A DNA stretch of 57,659 nt from Hyphomicrobiales bacterium (GCA_900470445.1 UCAU01000053.1:1-57659), one strand, 5' to 3'. Shown: positions 27,172-37,981, counted from the first letter of the stretch. Numbers and translations: made by a program. Notes: generated by a model from the letters alone, not told the origin.

Positions 27172-27596
27172 TCGCTCTCCGCGGCCGCCTCGATGGCTTC
27201 CATATCCTCATCAGAAAAGCCGAAATGGTGCCCCAGTTCGTGGATCAGCACATGGGTGACGACTTCGCCCAGCGTATTGTCGTCGTTTTCGGCCCAATAA
27301 TCGAGAATGGCGCGGCGGTAGAGGAAGACCGTGTTGGGCAATTGCCCGGTCTGGGGCATGGCGCCGTCTTCGGTCATCCCGATGCCGGTGAACAGCCCCA
27401 TCAATTCGAAGGGGCTCTCCATGCCAAAGCCTTCGAGCACATCATCCTCGGCAAATTCGGCCACCGCGCAGGTGACGTCGGCTGCCAGCGAGGCAAAGGG
27501 CTCCGGCAGCGCCTTGAGGGCCGCCGTCGCCAGGGCTTCGATATCGTCGAGGGTGGGCGCGAACCGCGCCCCCCAATCAGCCGAGCTTACTGCCAC
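27168..27596 (-). CDS. Zincin-like minimal metallopeptidase family protein
   Basis: 142 aa protein of the small metallopeptidase family (formerly DUF1025). The zinc motif HELGHH has H119, E120 and H123, and the downstream residues FGFSDEDM are typical. The family fold is a minimal zincin whose substrates are unknown. The start is GTG at 27596, 10 bases inside the end of leuC, so it is probably expressed with leuC. Confidence 0.85.
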   Translation of the reverse strand: MAVSSADWGARFAPTLDDIEALATAALKALPEPFASLAADVTCAVAEFAEDDVLEGFGMESPFELMGLFTGIGMTEDGAMPQTGQLPNTVFLYRRAILDYWAENDDNTLGEVVTHVLIHELGHHFGFSDEDMEAIEAAAESD

Positions 27597-28993
27597 TCGC
27601 GGATGTCGACGAAGTGGCCGGCAATTGCCGCCGCTGCGGCCATGGCCGGAGACACCAGATGCGTGCGACCCTTGAAGCCCTGGCGGCCTTCAAAGTTGCG
27701 GTTGGAAGTCGAGGCACAGCGTTCCTGCGGCTTGAGCTTGTCCGGGTTCATGGCGAGGCACATCGAGCAGCCCGGCTCGCGCCATTCAAAGCCGGCATTG
27801 AGGAAGATCGTGTGCAGCCCCTCGGCCTCGGCCTGGTCCTTTACCAGGCCCGAACCAGGAACGACCATGGCGTCGACACCGGCGGCAACCTTGCGGTCGC
27901 CGATGACGGCTGCGGCAGCCCGCAGGTCTTCGATGCGGCCATTGGTGCAGGAGCCGATAAACACGCGCTCGATACTGATGTCGGTGATCGGCGTGCCGGG
28001 TTTCAGACCCATATAGTCCAGCGCCCGCCACTTCGATGCGCGCTTGTTCTCGTCCTCGATGTCATCGGGGTTCGGCACGGCGCCGGTCACCGAGATCACG
28101 TCTTCGGGCGAGGAGCCCCAGGACACGATCGGCGGCAGCTTGGCGGCGTCGAGAATGACGACCTTGTCATAGACCGCGCCTTCGTCGGTATAGAGGGTCT
28201 TCCAATAGTCGAGCGCCATGTCCCAGGCCTTGCCGGTCGGCGCGCGATTGCGGCCCTTCACATAGTTGAAGGTGGTTTCGTCGGGCGCGATCAGGCCGGC
28301 GCGGGCACCGCCCTCGATGGTCATGTTGCAGACCGTCATGCGGCCTTCCATGGACAGCGAGCGGATGGCTTCGCCGGCAAATTCGATGACGTGGCCATTG
28401 CCGCCGGCGGTGCCGATCTCGCCGATGATGGCGAGGATAATGTCCTTGGCGGTGACGTGGGGCGGCAATTGCCCATCCACGCGCACCAGCATGTTCTTGG
28501 CCTTTTGCTGGATCAGCGTCTGCGTCGCCAGCACGTGCTCGACTTCGGAGGTGCCGATACCATGCGCCAGGGCACCAAAGGCACCGTGGGTCGAGGTGTG
28601 GCTGTCGCCGCACACAATGGTCATGCCGGGCAGGGTGAAGCCCTGCTCGGGGCCGACGATGTGCACGATGCCCTGCCGTTTGTCGAAGGGGTCGAAATAT
28701 TCGATGCCGAATTCACTGGTATTCTCGGCCAGGGCAGCGATCTGGATCGCGCTTTCCGGGTCCGGATTGGGCAAGGAACGGTCGGTGGTGGGCACGTTGT
28801 GATCGACCACGGCCAAGGTGCGCTCGGGGTGGCGCACCTTGCGGTTGTTCATGCGCAGCCCTTCAAAGGCCTGGGGGCTCGTGACTTCATGCACGAGGTG
28901 GCGGTCGATATAGAGCAGCGAGGTCCCGTCCTCGTTGTTCTGCACCAGATGGTCGTCCCAGATCTTGTCGTAAAGCGTGCGCGCCTTGGTCAT
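27587..28993 (-). CDS. leuC: 3-isopropylmalate dehydratase large subunit
   Basis: 468 aa iron-sulfur aconitase-family subunit of leucine synthesis. The 4Fe-4S ligands are C349, C409 and C412, in FIGSCTNGR and [11 protein letters not shown]. Length is normal. The small subunit leuD is not adjacent, as in many Rhizobiales. leuC lying 3' of rplS and trmD also fits Rhizobiales gene order. Confidence 0.96.
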   Translation of the reverse strand: MTKARTLYDKIWDDHLVQNNEDGTSLLYIDRHLVHEVTSPQAFEGLRMNNRKVRHPERTLAVVDHNVPTTDRSLPNPDPESAIQIAALAENTSEFGIEYFDPFDKRQGIVHIVGPEQGFTLPGMTIVCGDSHTSTHGAFGALAHGIGTSEVEHVLATQTLIQQKAKNMLVRVDGQLPPHVTAKDIILAIIGEIGTAGGNGHVIEFAGEAIRSLSMEGRMTVCNMTIEGGARAGLIAPDETTFNYVKGRNRAPTGKAWDMALDYWKTLYTDEGAVYDKVVILDAAKLPPIVSWGSSPEDVISVTGAVPNPDDIEDENKRASKWRALDYMGLKPGTPITDISIERVFIGSCTNGRIEDLRAAAAVIGDRKVAAGVDAMVVPGSGLVKDQAEAEGLHTIFLNAGFEWREPGCSMCLAMNPDKLKPQERCASTSNRNFEGRQGFKGRTHLVSPAMAAAAAIAGHFVDIREWQ

Positions 28994-29064
28994 TGTTCAG
29001 GTTCCGGCAGGAATGCGAAGTTTGGAGCCGTTCTAAGCCGGGACGGGGCAGGGGTCAAGCATAA

Positions 29065-29082
29065 CCGTACCCTCGGGTACGG
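29065..29082 (-). terminator. Terminator-like hairpin after the ATP-grasp gene
   Basis: CCGTACCC pairs with GGGTACGG across a 2-base loop, 5 bases after the ATP-grasp stop. On the minus strand it is followed by TTATGCTT, a weak T tract. Confidence 0.5.
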
Positions 29083-29086
29083 CTGG

Positions 29087-30331
29087 CTATTCCGAAATCG
29101 TGCTTGCTGCGGTGCTGGCGGCCGGCGTCAGGGCGCCAGCCGGTTTGATCCGGCGTTGCAGCAAGCGCCAGGCGGTCAGCGGCAACTCGATCAGGCCGGG
29201 CTTGGGATCACGCCAGGCAAAGGTGGCAAGGGTGCGGGTGCGGCCGATCGAGCGCAGGTAATCACCCAGGCGCAGCTTGCCCTGGGCCAGCAATTGCAGG
29301 CTGACGATGCCATCGCGCAGCATGAACATCCAGCCGACACCCGGGCGTGCCACGGGCGGGTCTACGGTCTCGCCGGCGCTGAGCGCAATCAGCAGGGCGC
29401 CAAAATCCATGCCCGCCGCCTGGGCCAGGCCGAACCAGGACCACGGCCGCGGATTGACGTCGAGCAGCTTGAGCTCGCCAGTGCGGGGATCGCGCTTGAA
29501 CTCGATTTCACACAGGCCGTGATGGCCGATGGAGGCGAGGAATGCTTCGCCTTTGGCGATGACATCGGCCTGCTCGACGGTTTCGACAAAGGTCGAGGTA
29601 TAGCTGAACTCAACCGGAAACTGCCGGGTCCGCTGCGCGGCAAAGCTGGCGCGCGGCGTGCCGTTCCACCACAGGCCGGCATAGGAGAACTGGGTCTCGC
29701 CACCGCCAGGAATATATTCCTGCACAACGATGTGGTCCTTGCCCTGCTGCAATTGCGCAGCCTGGGTAAAGAGGTCGATGAACTCGGCCGCATTGTCGGC
29801 CCGCCAGGCCTTGGCCTGGGTGAAGCGATTGACCGCGATGCGCATGGTAGGCTTGAGCACCACCGGGAATTCGATGCTGGCGGCGGTTGCAGCCAGATCG
29901 TCGCCCACCACATAAATGCGCGGCACGGCAATGCCCAATTCAGCGGCGCGCTGATAGGTCAGCGCCTTGTTGCAGGCCCATTGCAGCTGCGCCCAATCGG
30001 GTAATGTGACCACCAGCAGGCTCGAGAGCCGCTCACGCTGCTGGGCGGCGAACTTGACATCCTCGTCAGCGGCCGGGATGAGCAGGTAGTTTTCAAGACT
30101 GTGCTTGTGCACCAGCGCTTCAAGCGCCTCGATAGCGCCTGGGTTTTCGGCGCCGGGCCATTCGGCCCAGTGATGCACGGCATTGGAGAAGCGGGGCAGC
30201 GGGGTGAAATTGGTGACGAACCAGACATCGAGCCCTTGCCCGGCAAGGCTGCGTGCCAGCGCGATGGCGCCGTGCGACCCGCCCAGGATAATGGCGCCCT
30301 TGGGACGGGGGGATGGGATCGACATGCTCAT
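29087..30331 (-). CDS. ATP-grasp domain protein, carbamoyl-phosphate-synthase-like
   Basis: 414 aa from the ATG at 30331. The N-terminal Rossmann part opens with GAIILGGSHGAIALARSLAGQG. The ATP-grasp domain covers about 115-320, with FPVVLKPTM, IVVQEYIPGGG and the metal-binding LLDVNPRPWSW. Enzymes of this type ligate a carboxylate to an amine or thiol; the substrate here is unknown. The upstream flippase remnant suggests an origin in a cell-surface polysaccharide locus. An in-frame start at 30409 only adds an unlikely Arg-rich leader. Confidence 0.8.
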   Translation of the reverse strand: MSMSIPSPRPKGAIILGGSHGAIALARSLAGQGLDVWFVTNFTPLPRFSNAVHHWAEWPGAENPGAIEALEALVHKHSLENYLLIPAADEDVKFAAQQRERLSSLLVVTLPDWAQLQWACNKALTYQRAAELGIAVPRIYVVGDDLAATAASIEFPVVLKPTMRIAVNRFTQAKAWRADNAAEFIDLFTQAAQLQQGKDHIVVQEYIPGGGETQFSYAGLWWNGTPRASFAAQRTRQFPVEFSYTSTFVETVEQADVIAKGEAFLASIGHHGLCEIEFKRDPRTGELKLLDVNPRPWSWFGLAQAAGMDFGALLIALSAGETVDPPVARPGVGWMFMLRDGIVSLQLLAQGKLRLGDYLRSIGRTRTLATFAWRDPKPGLIELPLTAWRLLQRRIKPAGALTPAASTAASTISE

Positions 30332-30341
30332 GGTTCGTTTT

Positions 30342-30755
30342 TCACCAGATGTGTCTCGTCGGCGGCGCCGTCCTGTCCCCCCGAACGGGACCGAGCCGCA
30401 AAATATCAAAGATCGTGGGGTCGAGCCCCGTTTTGAACGCGTACCGCCGGTACAATAGACTGTAAGTCAGCACACGGCTAAGTGAACTTACTATGGCCAC
30501 GCCAATAACACCAAAACTAGGCAGGACGGCAATTTGGGCCAGGATACTCGCCAGAGTGGTTAATCTGGAAAGGGACGCATCGCGCCTTTCCTGGCCGGCT
30601 CCTATGCCGCCCGCCAGCGAAGCCAGCGAGCGGGTCAAACCCGTTCGCAACAGCGACCCCAAAACGTCCCTTTGCCTCAGCATGCGTGCCCCTAACACAT
30701 TGGCCGTTGGCAGAAACCGGTGCGGCCAATGTGACAGGTCTATCTCAAGAAGCTC
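30342..30755 (-). pseudogene. Remnant of a polysaccharide flippase (Wzx-like), C-terminal part
   Basis: An open minus frame of about 137 codons with no plausible own start, bounded upstream by a stop at 30756-30758. The central part (FGVIGVAIVSSLSRVLTYSLLYRRY, in two helices) and then KTGLDPTIF looks like the last helices of an oligosaccharide flippase, which normally has about 12 helices and over 400 residues. purH ends at 30802, so the rest is missing. It stops 10 bases before the ATP-grasp start. The assignment rests on pattern only. This accounts for most of the 470-base gap 30332-30801; the remainder shows nothing. Confidence 0.5.
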
Positions 30756-30801
30756 TTACCGGTCCCGTTACAATTCGGTAACGCAGCAATAGGCAGGCCG
30801 A

Positions 30802-32388
30802 TCAGTGCCGGAAATGGCGCATTCCGGTCATCACCATGGCGATCCCGGCCGCGTCGGCGGCGGCGATCACTTCGTCATCGCGCATCGAGCCACCGGGCTG
30901 GATCACGGCCGTGGCGCCTGCGGCGACCAGCGCCTCAAGCCCATCGGCAAATGGGAAGAAGGCATCCGAGGCGACGACGGAGCCTTGCGACAAGGCTCCT
31001 TCAATGCCGGCTGCCTTGGCCGCGTCGATCGATTTGCGATGGCCGGTCAGTGCTGAATCGACCCGGCTCATCTGCCCGGCGCCGATGCCGACCGTGGCGC
31101 CGTTCTTGACATAGACGATGGCATTGGACTTGACGTGCTTGGCCACTTTGGCGGCCAGGCGCAGATCGGCCGTTTCCGCTGCGCTCGGGGCCTTCTTGGT
31201 CACCACCTTGATATCGCAATCATCGACATTGCGATTGTCGCGCGACTGGACCAGCAGGCCCCCCGCGACGGATTTGACGAGGAGCCCATCGGCCTTGGGA
31301 TCGGCCAGCCCGCCGGTCAGCAGCAGGCGCAGGTTCTTCTTGGCGGCGATGATGGCCTGGGCTTCGGGCGTGGCCGAGGGGGCGACGATCACTTCGGTGA
31401 AGACCTTGACGATCTCTTCGGCCGTCGCGGCGTCGATCTCGCGATTGGTGGCGACAATACCGCCAAAGGCACTGACCGGGTCGGTGCGCAGGGCATTCTT
31501 ATAGGCGGTCACCAGATCGCCGGCCACGGCAACGCCGCAGGGATTGGCATGCTTGATGATCGCGACGGCCGCGCCCTGGGCCGGGTCGAATTCGCTGACC
31601 AGCTCGAAAGCGGCATCGGTATCGTTGATATTGTTGTAGCTGAGCGTCTTGCCCTGCACCTGGGTGGCGGTGGCGACGCCCGGGCGGCTGTCGCCATTGG
31701 CGTAGAAGCCAGCCCATTGATGCGGGTTTTCGCCATAGCGCATGACTTCGCGCAGCGTGCCGGCGAAGCTGCGATAGGGGATTTCGGGATAGTCGATGGC
31801 TTTGGCGAACCAGCTCGAAATGGCGCTGTCATAGGCGGCGGTGCGGGCATAGGCCTTGGCGGCCAGCTTCTGGCGCAGTTCGAACGGCACGCCGCCAGTG
31901 GTCTTGATGGCCTCGAGAATGGCCGGATAGTCGGTGGGATCGACGACGACCGTCACATAGGCATGGTTCTTGGCGGCAGAGCGCACCATAGCCGGGCCGC
32001 CAATATCGATATTTTCGATGATCTCGTCATAGGAGGCGCCCGAGGCCACGGTCTTTTCGAAGGGGTAGAGGTTGACTGCCACCAGGTCGATGGCGCCGAT
32101 GTCGTGCTCGGCCAAGGAGGCGGCATGGTCCGCCTTGTCGCGCACTGCCAGCAGCCCGCCATGCACCTTGGGATGCAGCGTCTTGACGCGGCCATCCATC
32201 ATTTCGGGAAAGCCGGTCAGGTCGGATATCTCGCGGACCTTGAGGCCCGCATCGCTGATGAGCTTATGCGTGCCCCCGGTCGATACCAGTTCCACGCCCG
32301 CCTCGCTCAGGCCTCGCGCAAAATCGGCCATGCCGGATTTGTCGAATACCGAAAGCAGTGCGCGCCCGACCTTGACCGTCTTGCTCAT
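30802..32388 (-). CDS. purH: Bifunctional AICAR transformylase / IMP cyclohydrolase
   Basis: 528 aa from the ATG at 32388, catalysing the last two steps of IMP synthesis. The N-terminal cyclohydrolase (MGS-like) domain shows [10 protein letters not shown], then [11 protein letters not shown] and [16 protein letters not shown]. The C-terminal transformylase domain shows NPCGVA and the closing [13 protein letters not shown]. The open frame extends 25 codons upstream without similarity. It follows the heparinase-like gene by 74 bases; that order is common in Rhizobiales. Confidence 0.96.
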   Translation of the reverse strand: MSKTVKVGRALLSVFDKSGMADFARGLSEAGVELVSTGGTHKLISDAGLKVREISDLTGFPEMMDGRVKTLHPKVHGGLLAVRDKADHAASLAEHDIGAIDLVAVNLYPFEKTVASGASYDEIIENIDIGGPAMVRSAAKNHAYVTVVVDPTDYPAILEAIKTTGGVPFELRQKLAAKAYARTAAYDSAISSWFAKAIDYPEIPYRSFAGTLREVMRYGENPHQWAGFYANGDSRPGVATATQVQGKTLSYNNINDTDAAFELVSEFDPAQGAAVAIIKHANPCGVAVAGDLVTAYKNALRTDPVSAFGGIVATNREIDAATAEEIVKVFTEVIVAPSATPEAQAIIAAKKNLRLLLTGGLADPKADGLLVKSVAGGLLVQSRDNRNVDDCDIKVVTKKAPSAAETADLRLAAKVAKHVKSNAIVYVKNGATVGIGAGQMSRVDSALTGHRKSIDAAKAAGIEGALSQGSVVASDAFFPFADGLEALVAAGATAVIQPGGSMRDDEVIAAADAAGIAMVMTGMRHFRH

Positions 32389-32462
32389 CAAAAATGTCCC
32401 GCAGAGAGAATGGAAATTCTGCGCGCTCGCTAGCACGAAGCGGCGGCAATGGGAACCATGCA

Positions 32463-34055
32463 CTATTGTTCGAGCGTAAAGATCCAGGCGATCTCGCGGT
32501 CGGCGGCGGCTTCGGTCTCCAGCACCAGCTGCCGCGTCTTGTGAAACCCGAGATAGGAGGATTGGCGCACGCTTTCCTCCTCATGGAAATCGGCGCCCTC
32601 CCACAAAAAGCTCCAGACCGCGCCATTGGGCAGCACCAGCCGCACCAGGCCCTCGCCGGACACCCGCCGCACCATGACCTTGGGCGCCAGATGAAAGCGC
32701 ACCGAAAGCAGGCCCGATGGCGTGCCATTGGCGATCATGCGGTCCTGGCCCACCAGCGTCGTGCCTTCGGCAAGCAGGGTCAGCCGGCGTTCGAGATCAA
32801 CGCCATAGCGCTTGGCATAGCCGGTGGTGCGCAGCGTCAGCAGATGATCGGCCGTGTCGAGCGTGATGATCGGCGGCGTCCGCTCGGCGTCCTCGGCATC
32901 GATGGACGGGGCCGAATGGGCGACGGTCTGGCGGAACAGCGCCTGGCTTTCCGGTAGATCCGCCGGGGCGGGGCCGCAGGAGCCCAGGATCAGTTCATTG
33001 CCATGGGAGAATTCAAAGGCCAATGCGCTGGCATGGGCTTCGGCATCGAACCCCTTGGGCGGCACGCGGCCGGAATCGGCGATCACCACCGCTTCGCCAT
33101 TGCGCAGAATGCCATAGCCGCCCAGCAGCATGGAGCGCCGCTTGCGCAGCGGCGACAGCGCCTGCACGGCGATCAGCACGTCATGGGGCAATTGTCCGGC
33201 GCCATTGAAATAGACGGGTTCGCCGCTCGACAGCGTCAGCGCGTCGAGGCTTTCATGCATGCGGTCGATCTGGGCGCCCAGCTCGTTGCTTTCCTCGGTC
33301 TTGTAGCTGCCGGCGGCGCGACGGACGCTGGCCAGCTCCACCAATAGCTGCAATTGCAGCTTGGGATTGCGCGACAAATGCAGCCCATCAGCGTCCAACT
33401 GGCTGGCCAATATCGTATTGAGCTTGGCGATGCGGGCCGGCACGTCGGTCTTGTCGTCCTGGTCGCAGATTTCGGCGCCGAGCAGGGCAATGGCGGCGTA
33501 GAGCGCTTCAATCGGGTCGCTGGTCAGCGGCGCCCGCACTTTCAGGCTCTGGATCTGGGTGCCCAATACGCGCTGGATGGTCTTGGCCTGTTCGGGATTG
33601 GCCCCGTCGAGCAACAGCGGCAAATGCCGCAGCCAATTGAGTATGCGTTGGGCACAGAGCGCTGGGGCCCAGGTGTCGCGTTCGAACTGGGCTTCGCGGC
33701 TGATCCAGTCGAGCACCAGCATGCGGGCAAATTTGCGCTCGCCGGGGTCACGCACATCACGGAAATGGCGCAGCCAGGAGAAACCATGCAGGTTGAGCCA
33801 CCAATCCTGGTGCTCGGCCTCAAGACCGAAGGGCGAGGCGCCGCCGGTTTCCACCAGCTTCGAGGCCAGCAGATAGCGGCCGCTCATCATGTCGCGCACG
33901 GCTTCGCGGTCGGAGGGACGGAATTCGGGCAATTCGCCGGCAAAGGCGTCGTCGGCCAGGCCCCGCCAGGTCCAGCGCAAGACAGGCAGGGTCACGACGG
34001 TGTCGGCCAGGCCGAGAAACAGCCGGCGCAACGCGAATCGAATCTGTCCGGACAT
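32463..34055 (-). CDS. Heparinase II/III family protein
   Basis: 530 aa. The N-terminal half is alpha-helical ([14 protein letters not shown], then [16 protein letters not shown]) as in the toroid of heparinase II/III lyases. The C-terminal half is beta-rich. It has no signal peptide, unlike classical secreted lyases, and the polysaccharide substrate is unknown. A gene of this type next to purH and an RsmB-like methyltransferase is a recurring Rhizobiales arrangement. The start is ATG 34055; a TTG one codon earlier exists. Confidence 0.85.
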   Translation of the reverse strand: MSGQIRFALRRLFLGLADTVVTLPVLRWTWRGLADDAFAGELPEFRPSDREAVRDMMSGRYLLASKLVETGGASPFGLEAEHQDWWLNLHGFSWLRHFRDVRDPGERKFARMLVLDWISREAQFERDTWAPALCAQRILNWLRHLPLLLDGANPEQAKTIQRVLGTQIQSLKVRAPLTSDPIEALYAAIALLGAEICDQDDKTDVPARIAKLNTILASQLDADGLHLSRNPKLQLQLLVELASVRRAAGSYKTEESNELGAQIDRMHESLDALTLSSGEPVYFNGAGQLPHDVLIAVQALSPLRKRRSMLLGGYGILRNGEAVVIADSGRVPPKGFDAEAHASALAFEFSHGNELILGSCGPAPADLPESQALFRQTVAHSAPSIDAEDAERTPPIITLDTADHLLTLRTTGYAKRYGVDLERRLTLLAEGTTLVGQDRMIANGTPSGLLSVRFHLAPKVMVRRVSGEGLVRLVLPNGAVWSFLWEGADFHEEESVRQSSYLGFHKTRQLVLETEAAADREIAWIFTLEQ

Positions 34056-34175
34056 CAAACTGCGCCCGCGCGCCGCGCGCTCGGGATCAGTCTCTTGCTA
34101 GTCAAAAACCTCAACGACCCAAATCCTTTGCGGTGCAACGTCCCCCGATCGTTGCCATTCGCCCCCGTGCCGATT

Positions 34176-35477
34176 CTAGCGCCGGCGGCGGAAGCGCGCC
34201 ACGAAGAATCCGTCCATGCCCCCAGCCAATCCGCTCGGGCTCATGCCCGGATGGGTGCGCACCAGCCCTTTGGGCGTTACCGCCTGCTCGAGGCCAGGCA
34301 GATCGGCGGCCGAAACCGGAAAAAGTTCGAGCCCCGGCAGCGAATCAAGCGCCCAATCGACCTGCTCCTCGCCCTCGGCCGGCTCGAGCGAGCAGACGCA
34401 ATAGAGCAGCACGCCATCCACATCGAGACAGCGAAAGGCATTGGTCAGCAAAGCCCGCTGCAGCCGTACGCGGCCGGCAACGTCACCCACCGAACGATGC
34501 CAGATCACTTCGGGATGGCGGCGGAACGTGCCGGTGGCCGAACAGGGCGCGTCGAGCAACACGCCCGAATAGAGCGAAGCGGGCGCGAACGTGCCGGCAT
34601 CCCCGACAATGGTTTCGGTGGTGTAGTCGAGCCGGGCCAGATTGCCCCGCAGGCGTTCCATGCGGGTGGCGTCGCTATCGAGCGCGGTCACGGCATAGCC
34701 GGCCTTGATCAATTGAGCCGTCTTGCCGCCCGGCGCGGCGCAGAGATCGAGCACGCGCGCGCCCGGTTGCAGCGCCAGGAGGCGCGCAGGGATGGCGGAA
34801 GCCGCATCCTGCACCCACCATTGGCCCTCGGCATAGCCGGGCAGGGCCTCGACGGGGCGGTCGCGCTGTTCGATGCGAACGGTATCGGCCAGGGCGACCT
34901 GCGCACCCAGTGTGTCGATCAGGTCGGGATCATTGCTCTTGAGCGTCAGGTCGAGCGGGGCGCCGGCGAGCAGGGCATCGGAAAAGCCGTCAATGGCCGC
35001 TTCGCCATAGGCGTCCAGCCAGGTATCGCCAAAGGTATCGGGGATCAGCAGGTCGTCGCTCAGCATGCCGAATTTGGCCGAATTGGCCTGCGCGCTGCGC
35101 AAAACCGCATTCATCAGGCCCGACAGATGCCGCGCCTTGGGATCGCGCTTGGTGGCTTCCACAGCCAGGAACAGCGCGCTATGCGCCCCCAGATCGGGCA
35201 AAAACACCAATTGGGCCAGTGACAGGCGCAGAATGGCTTCGAAAGTGCCTGACTTGGCGGGCATGCCCTTGTCGAGCACGGCATGGAGAATGAAATTGAG
35301 CTGGCCCTGGCGGCGCAGGGCCGTGGTGATCAGCCGGTTGGCCAGCGCGCGATCGCGCCCGTCGGCCAGGTCAGCCGCATTGAGGGGGACAAAATTGTCG
35401 CCCGCCAGAACGGCCTTGAGCCGCTGGGCGGCAACGAGACGGAGCTTGAGCCCCGCCGGTTCGGATTTTGGTGCCAC
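34176..35477 (-). CDS. RsmB/NOP-type RNA m5C methyltransferase
   Basis: 433 aa SAM-dependent RNA cytosine-5 methyltransferase. The N-terminal NusB-like region covers about 1-150. The SAM loop is DLCAAPGGKT. The catalytic pair is seen in LLDAPCSATGTFRRHPE (PC motif) and YCVCSLEPAEGEEQV (TC-like cysteine). It may be RsmB (C967 of 16S rRNA), but the exact target cannot be fixed. The start is GTG at 35477, 9 bases after htpX. Confidence 0.9.
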   Translation of the reverse strand: MAPKSEPAGLKLRLVAAQRLKAVLAGDNFVPLNAADLADGRDRALANRLITTALRRQGQLNFILHAVLDKGMPAKSGTFEAILRLSLAQLVFLPDLGAHSALFLAVEATKRDPKARHLSGLMNAVLRSAQANSAKFGMLSDDLLIPDTFGDTWLDAYGEAAIDGFSDALLAGAPLDLTLKSNDPDLIDTLGAQVALADTVRIEQRDRPVEALPGYAEGQWWVQDAASAIPARLLALQPGARVLDLCAAPGGKTAQLIKAGYAVTALDSDATRMERLRGNLARLDYTTETIVGDAGTFAPASLYSGVLLDAPCSATGTFRRHPEVIWHRSVGDVAGRVRLQRALLTNAFRCLDVDGVLLYCVCSLEPAEGEEQVDWALDSLPGLELFPVSAADLPGLEQAVTPKGLVRTHPGMSPSGLAGGMDGFFVARFRRRR

Positions 35478-35486
35478 GCTTACGAA

Positions 35487-36482
35487 TTATCCCCAGGGAC
35501 CGCTTTGTCCGCCACCCTCGCCGGACCTTCCGGTGGGGGGCACGCGCCAGCCGCTCGTGCTGTTGCCACTCGTGCCGCGAGACGGCGATGCCGATGGCGA
35601 ACGGGGCTGAGGCGCTGCGCCCTTATCGTTCACCTGCATCTCCGCTGCAAGCTTCTGCAAGGCCGCGATGCGATTGGCGGTGTCGGGGTGCGTGGAAAAG
35701 AGGTTGTCCATGCGCTGCCCCGACAGGGGATTGATGATGTACATATGGGCCATAGCGGGGTTGCGCTCGGCCGCGACATTGACGGTTCGATGGGCGGCAC
35801 CGGCGATCTTTTGCAGTGCCGAGGCCAGTGCCAGCGGGTCCGCCGAAATCTCGGCGCCATGCTTGTCGGCTTCATATTCGCGGGTGCGGCTCACCGCCAT
35901 TTGCACCACCATGGCGGCCAGCGGGGCGAGGAACACCATCAGCAATGCGCCAATGCCGCCCAGCGGGTTGTCGCGATTATTGCCGCCGCCAAAGAACAGG
36001 CCGAATTGGGCGAGCGCCGAAATCGCACCGGCAAAGGTGGCCGTAATGGTCATGGTCAGCGTGTCGCGATTACGGATATGGGCCAATTCATGCGCCACGA
36101 CGCCCGCCACTTCGCGGGTTTCCAGCGTGCGCAGCAGGCCGGTCGAGACCGCGACCGCTGCATTTTGCGGATTGCGGCCGGTGGCAAAGGCATTGGGCTG
36201 GTCAGACTGGATGACATAGACCGCCGGAGTGGGAATGCCGGCTCGCCGCGAGAGCGTATCGACCATGTCGTAAAGCTCGGGCACCTGGCTGCGTTCGACC
36301 GGAACGGCGTTCTGCATGCGCAGCACCATCTTGTCGGAGTTCCAGTAGCTGAACAGGTTGGTCCCCGCCGCGAACAGCAGGGCGATCATCATGCCCCCCG
36401 TGCCGCCGATGAAATAGCCCACCACCATGAACAGCGCCGTAAGGGCCGCAATCAGGACGGAGGTGCGAAACATGTTGAACAT
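35487..36482 (-). CDS. htpX: Membrane zinc metalloprotease HtpX
   Basis: 331 aa heat-shock inner-membrane protease that degrades damaged membrane proteins. N-terminal transmembrane segments are at about 8-26 and 30-46, with the zinc motif HELAH at 131-135 and the third ligand in [12 protein letters not shown] near 205. Two more membrane segments lie between. The C terminus is a low-complexity Ser/Pro/Gly tail. The start is ATG 36482 with AGAGG 6 bases upstream; the frame runs on to 36578 without similarity. Confidence 0.95.
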   Translation of the reverse strand: MFNMFRTSVLIAALTALFMVVGYFIGGTGGMMIALLFAAGTNLFSYWNSDKMVLRMQNAVPVERSQVPELYDMVDTLSRRAGIPTPAVYVIQSDQPNAFATGRNPQNAAVAVSTGLLRTLETREVAGVVAHELAHIRNRDTLTMTITATFAGAISALAQFGLFFGGGNNRDNPLGGIGALLMVFLAPLAAMVVQMAVSRTREYEADKHGAEISADPLALASALQKIAGAAHRTVNVAAERNPAMAHMYIINPLSGQRMDNLFSTHPDTANRIAALQKLAAEMQVNDKGAAPQPRSPSASPSRGTSGNSTSGWRVPPTGRSGEGGGQSGPWG

Positions 36483-36577
36483 CGGAGCCTCTTGGGGTTC
36501 GTCTTTCCTGCAACTATGTTGTGACGGCGACGGTTTCATGCAAGGCGCATGACCATACCACAATTGGGAAGCCTGCA

Positions 36578-36787
36578 ATGAGTGATGCAGAACAGAGTTC
36601 GGATGAGGGCGAAGCGCGGCCGCCGCTGACCCCGGCTGCCCAGCGCGCGTTGGCGGAAGCCGAGCAACGCCGCCGTGCCATTGATGGCAAGACCGCCTTT
36701 GCCCCGCAGGAAAAAGGCGGCCGCGGCGGGCTCGAACCCGGTCGCTATGGCGATTGGGAAATCAAAGGCCTGACCAGCGATTTCTAG
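36578..36787 (+). CDS. SdhAF4-like succinate dehydrogenase assembly factor (DUF1674)
   Basis: 69 aa from the ATG at 36578. The C-terminal [23 protein letters not shown], read in pieces, is the hallmark of the DUF1674/SdhAF4 family, which helps assembly of the flavinated SdhA subunit. The N-terminal half is charged and likely disordered. It is divergent from htpX, with 95 bases between starts, and converges on the ankyrin gene. No sdh genes lie in the window. Confidence 0.88.
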   Translation: MSDAEQSSDEGEARPPLTPAAQRALAEAEQRRRAIDGKTAFAPQEKGGRGGLEPGRYGDWEIKGLTSDF

Positions 36788-36801
36788 CCGGAAAGCGGGC
36801 T

Positions 36802-37446
36802 CTAACGGCCGCCGGCCTGCTGCAGTAGCCGCACCATGTCGGTAAAGCCACGATTGCGGGCATGGGTGAGCGGGCTGACCTTGTCGCCATCGGCCAGGTT
36901 TGGATTGGCTCCGGCGTCGAGCAGCAATTTGACGATGGCGACGTGGCGCGGCCCGCCATCCCCAAGGATTATGGCCTCCAGCAGCGCAGTCCAGCCCAGC
37001 CGGTTGACGTGATCGACAGCGACGCCGGCCGTGGTCAGCGTCGCTACGGTTTCCACATGGCCGCGCTCTGCGGCCGGAATCAGGGCCGTGCCGCCATAGC
37101 GGTTGGTGCTGGTCAGGTCGGCGCCGTGGGCCAGCGTCAGCTTGAGAATTTCGAGGTGCCCCCGTGCCCCGGCATAGAGATAGGGGCTGTCGGCTATGGC
37201 GTCCTTGGCATTGACGTCGGCCCCGGCCTCGATCAGCAGCCTTGCCGCCTCGATATTGTTGGCATGGGTCGCGACCAGCAGGGCCGTTGCCCCCTCGGCA
37301 TCGCGCGCTTCCAGATCGGCTCCAGCGGCGATCTGCGCCGTCACGGCGGCAACGTCACCTTGGCGAGCGGCGGTAATGAGGTCATCGGCCATGGCGGCTC
37401 CTCCCATCATCAGGACCAGTACTATGCTACGCCAGAGGAGCGCCAT
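36802..37446 (-). CDS. Exported ankyrin-repeat protein
   Basis: 214 aa. A signal peptide is visible (SIVLVLMMGGAAMA at 7-20), so it is probably periplasmic. The rest is about five to six ankyrin repeats, recognisable as DLEARDAEGATALLVATHANN, G-A-D-V-N-A-K-D, and LGWTALLEAII. Ankyrin repeats mediate protein-protein contacts; the partner is unknown. It starts one base after the ccmG stop, so it is probably the last gene of the ccm operon. Confidence 0.88.
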   Translation of the reverse strand: MALLWRSIVLVLMMGGAAMADDLITAARQGDVAAVTAQIAAGADLEARDAEGATALLVATHANNIEAARLLIEAGADVNAKDAIADSPYLYAGARGHLEILKLTLAHGADLTSTNRYGGTALIPAAERGHVETVATLTTAGVAVDHVNRLGWTALLEAIILGDGGPRHVAIVKLLLDAGANPNLADGDKVSPLTHARNRGFTDMVRLLQQAGGR

Positions 37447-37447
37447 G

Positions 37448-37981
37448 CTAGAGCCGGGCCTGTTCGATGGCGGGCATCAGATGATCGGTCACCGCCTGCG
37501 GCGTCAGCGGGCCGACATGCTTGAAGGTGATGACGCCGTCGGCATTGACCACGAAGGTTTCGGGCACGCCATAGACGCCCCAATCGATCGAGACCCGCCG
37601 GTCGCGATCGGCGCCCACCGCGTCATAGGGATTGCCCAGTTCGGCGAGGAAGGCGCGGGCATTTTCGGGCGCATCGGATTGGTTGATGCCGAAGAGGCGG
37701 ACCTTGGCGACATCCTTGAGTGCCTCGAGCAGCGGGTGCTCGGCCCGGCAGGGCAGGCACCAGCTGGCAAAGACATTGACCACGGTGACTTCGCCCTTGA
37801 GCGCGGCGGTATCAAAGCCCGGAACCCCCAATTCGGGCACTGCGTCCATGGCAAAGGCCGGCGCAGGCTTGTCGATCAGGACACTGCGCACCAGGCTGGG
37901 ATCGCGGTCCATGGATGAGGCAAAGATCGCAACCAGCGCGACCAGCAGCAGCAGCGGCAGGGCAAACAGCACATAGCGCAT
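37448..37981 (-). CDS. ccmG: Thiol:disulfide interchange protein CcmG/DsbE
   Basis: 177 aa membrane-anchored periplasmic thioredoxin that reduces apocytochrome c haem-binding cysteines. The N-terminal anchor is at 3-20. The active site WCLPC has C75 and C78 and the cis-proline region is GVPETFVVN. It shares one base with the ccmD stop (TGATG) and belongs to the ccmABCDG operon. Confidence 0.95.
   Translation of the reverse strand: MRYVLFALPLLLLVALVAIFASSMDRDPSLVRSVLIDKPAPAFAMDAVPELGVPGFDTAALKGEVTVVNVFASWCLPCRAEHPLLEALKDVAKVRLFGINQSDAPENARAFLAELGNPYDAVGADRDRRVSIDWGVYGVPETFVVNADGVITFKHVGPLTPQAVTDHLMPAIEQARL

Noticed and set aside
29065..29082. Possible operator palindrome near leuC
   Set aside because: The position just after the ATP-grasp stop fits a terminator better than a leuC operator.
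27614..30004. A 796-codon plus-strand open frame over leuC and the ATP-grasp gene
   Set aside because: It crosses two convincing minus-strand genes and their intergenic terminator, with no domain signature.
30493..30792. A plus-strand frame of 99 codons in the ATP-grasp/purH gap
   Set aside because: Antisense to the flippase remnant; no ribosome-binding site or recognisable domain.
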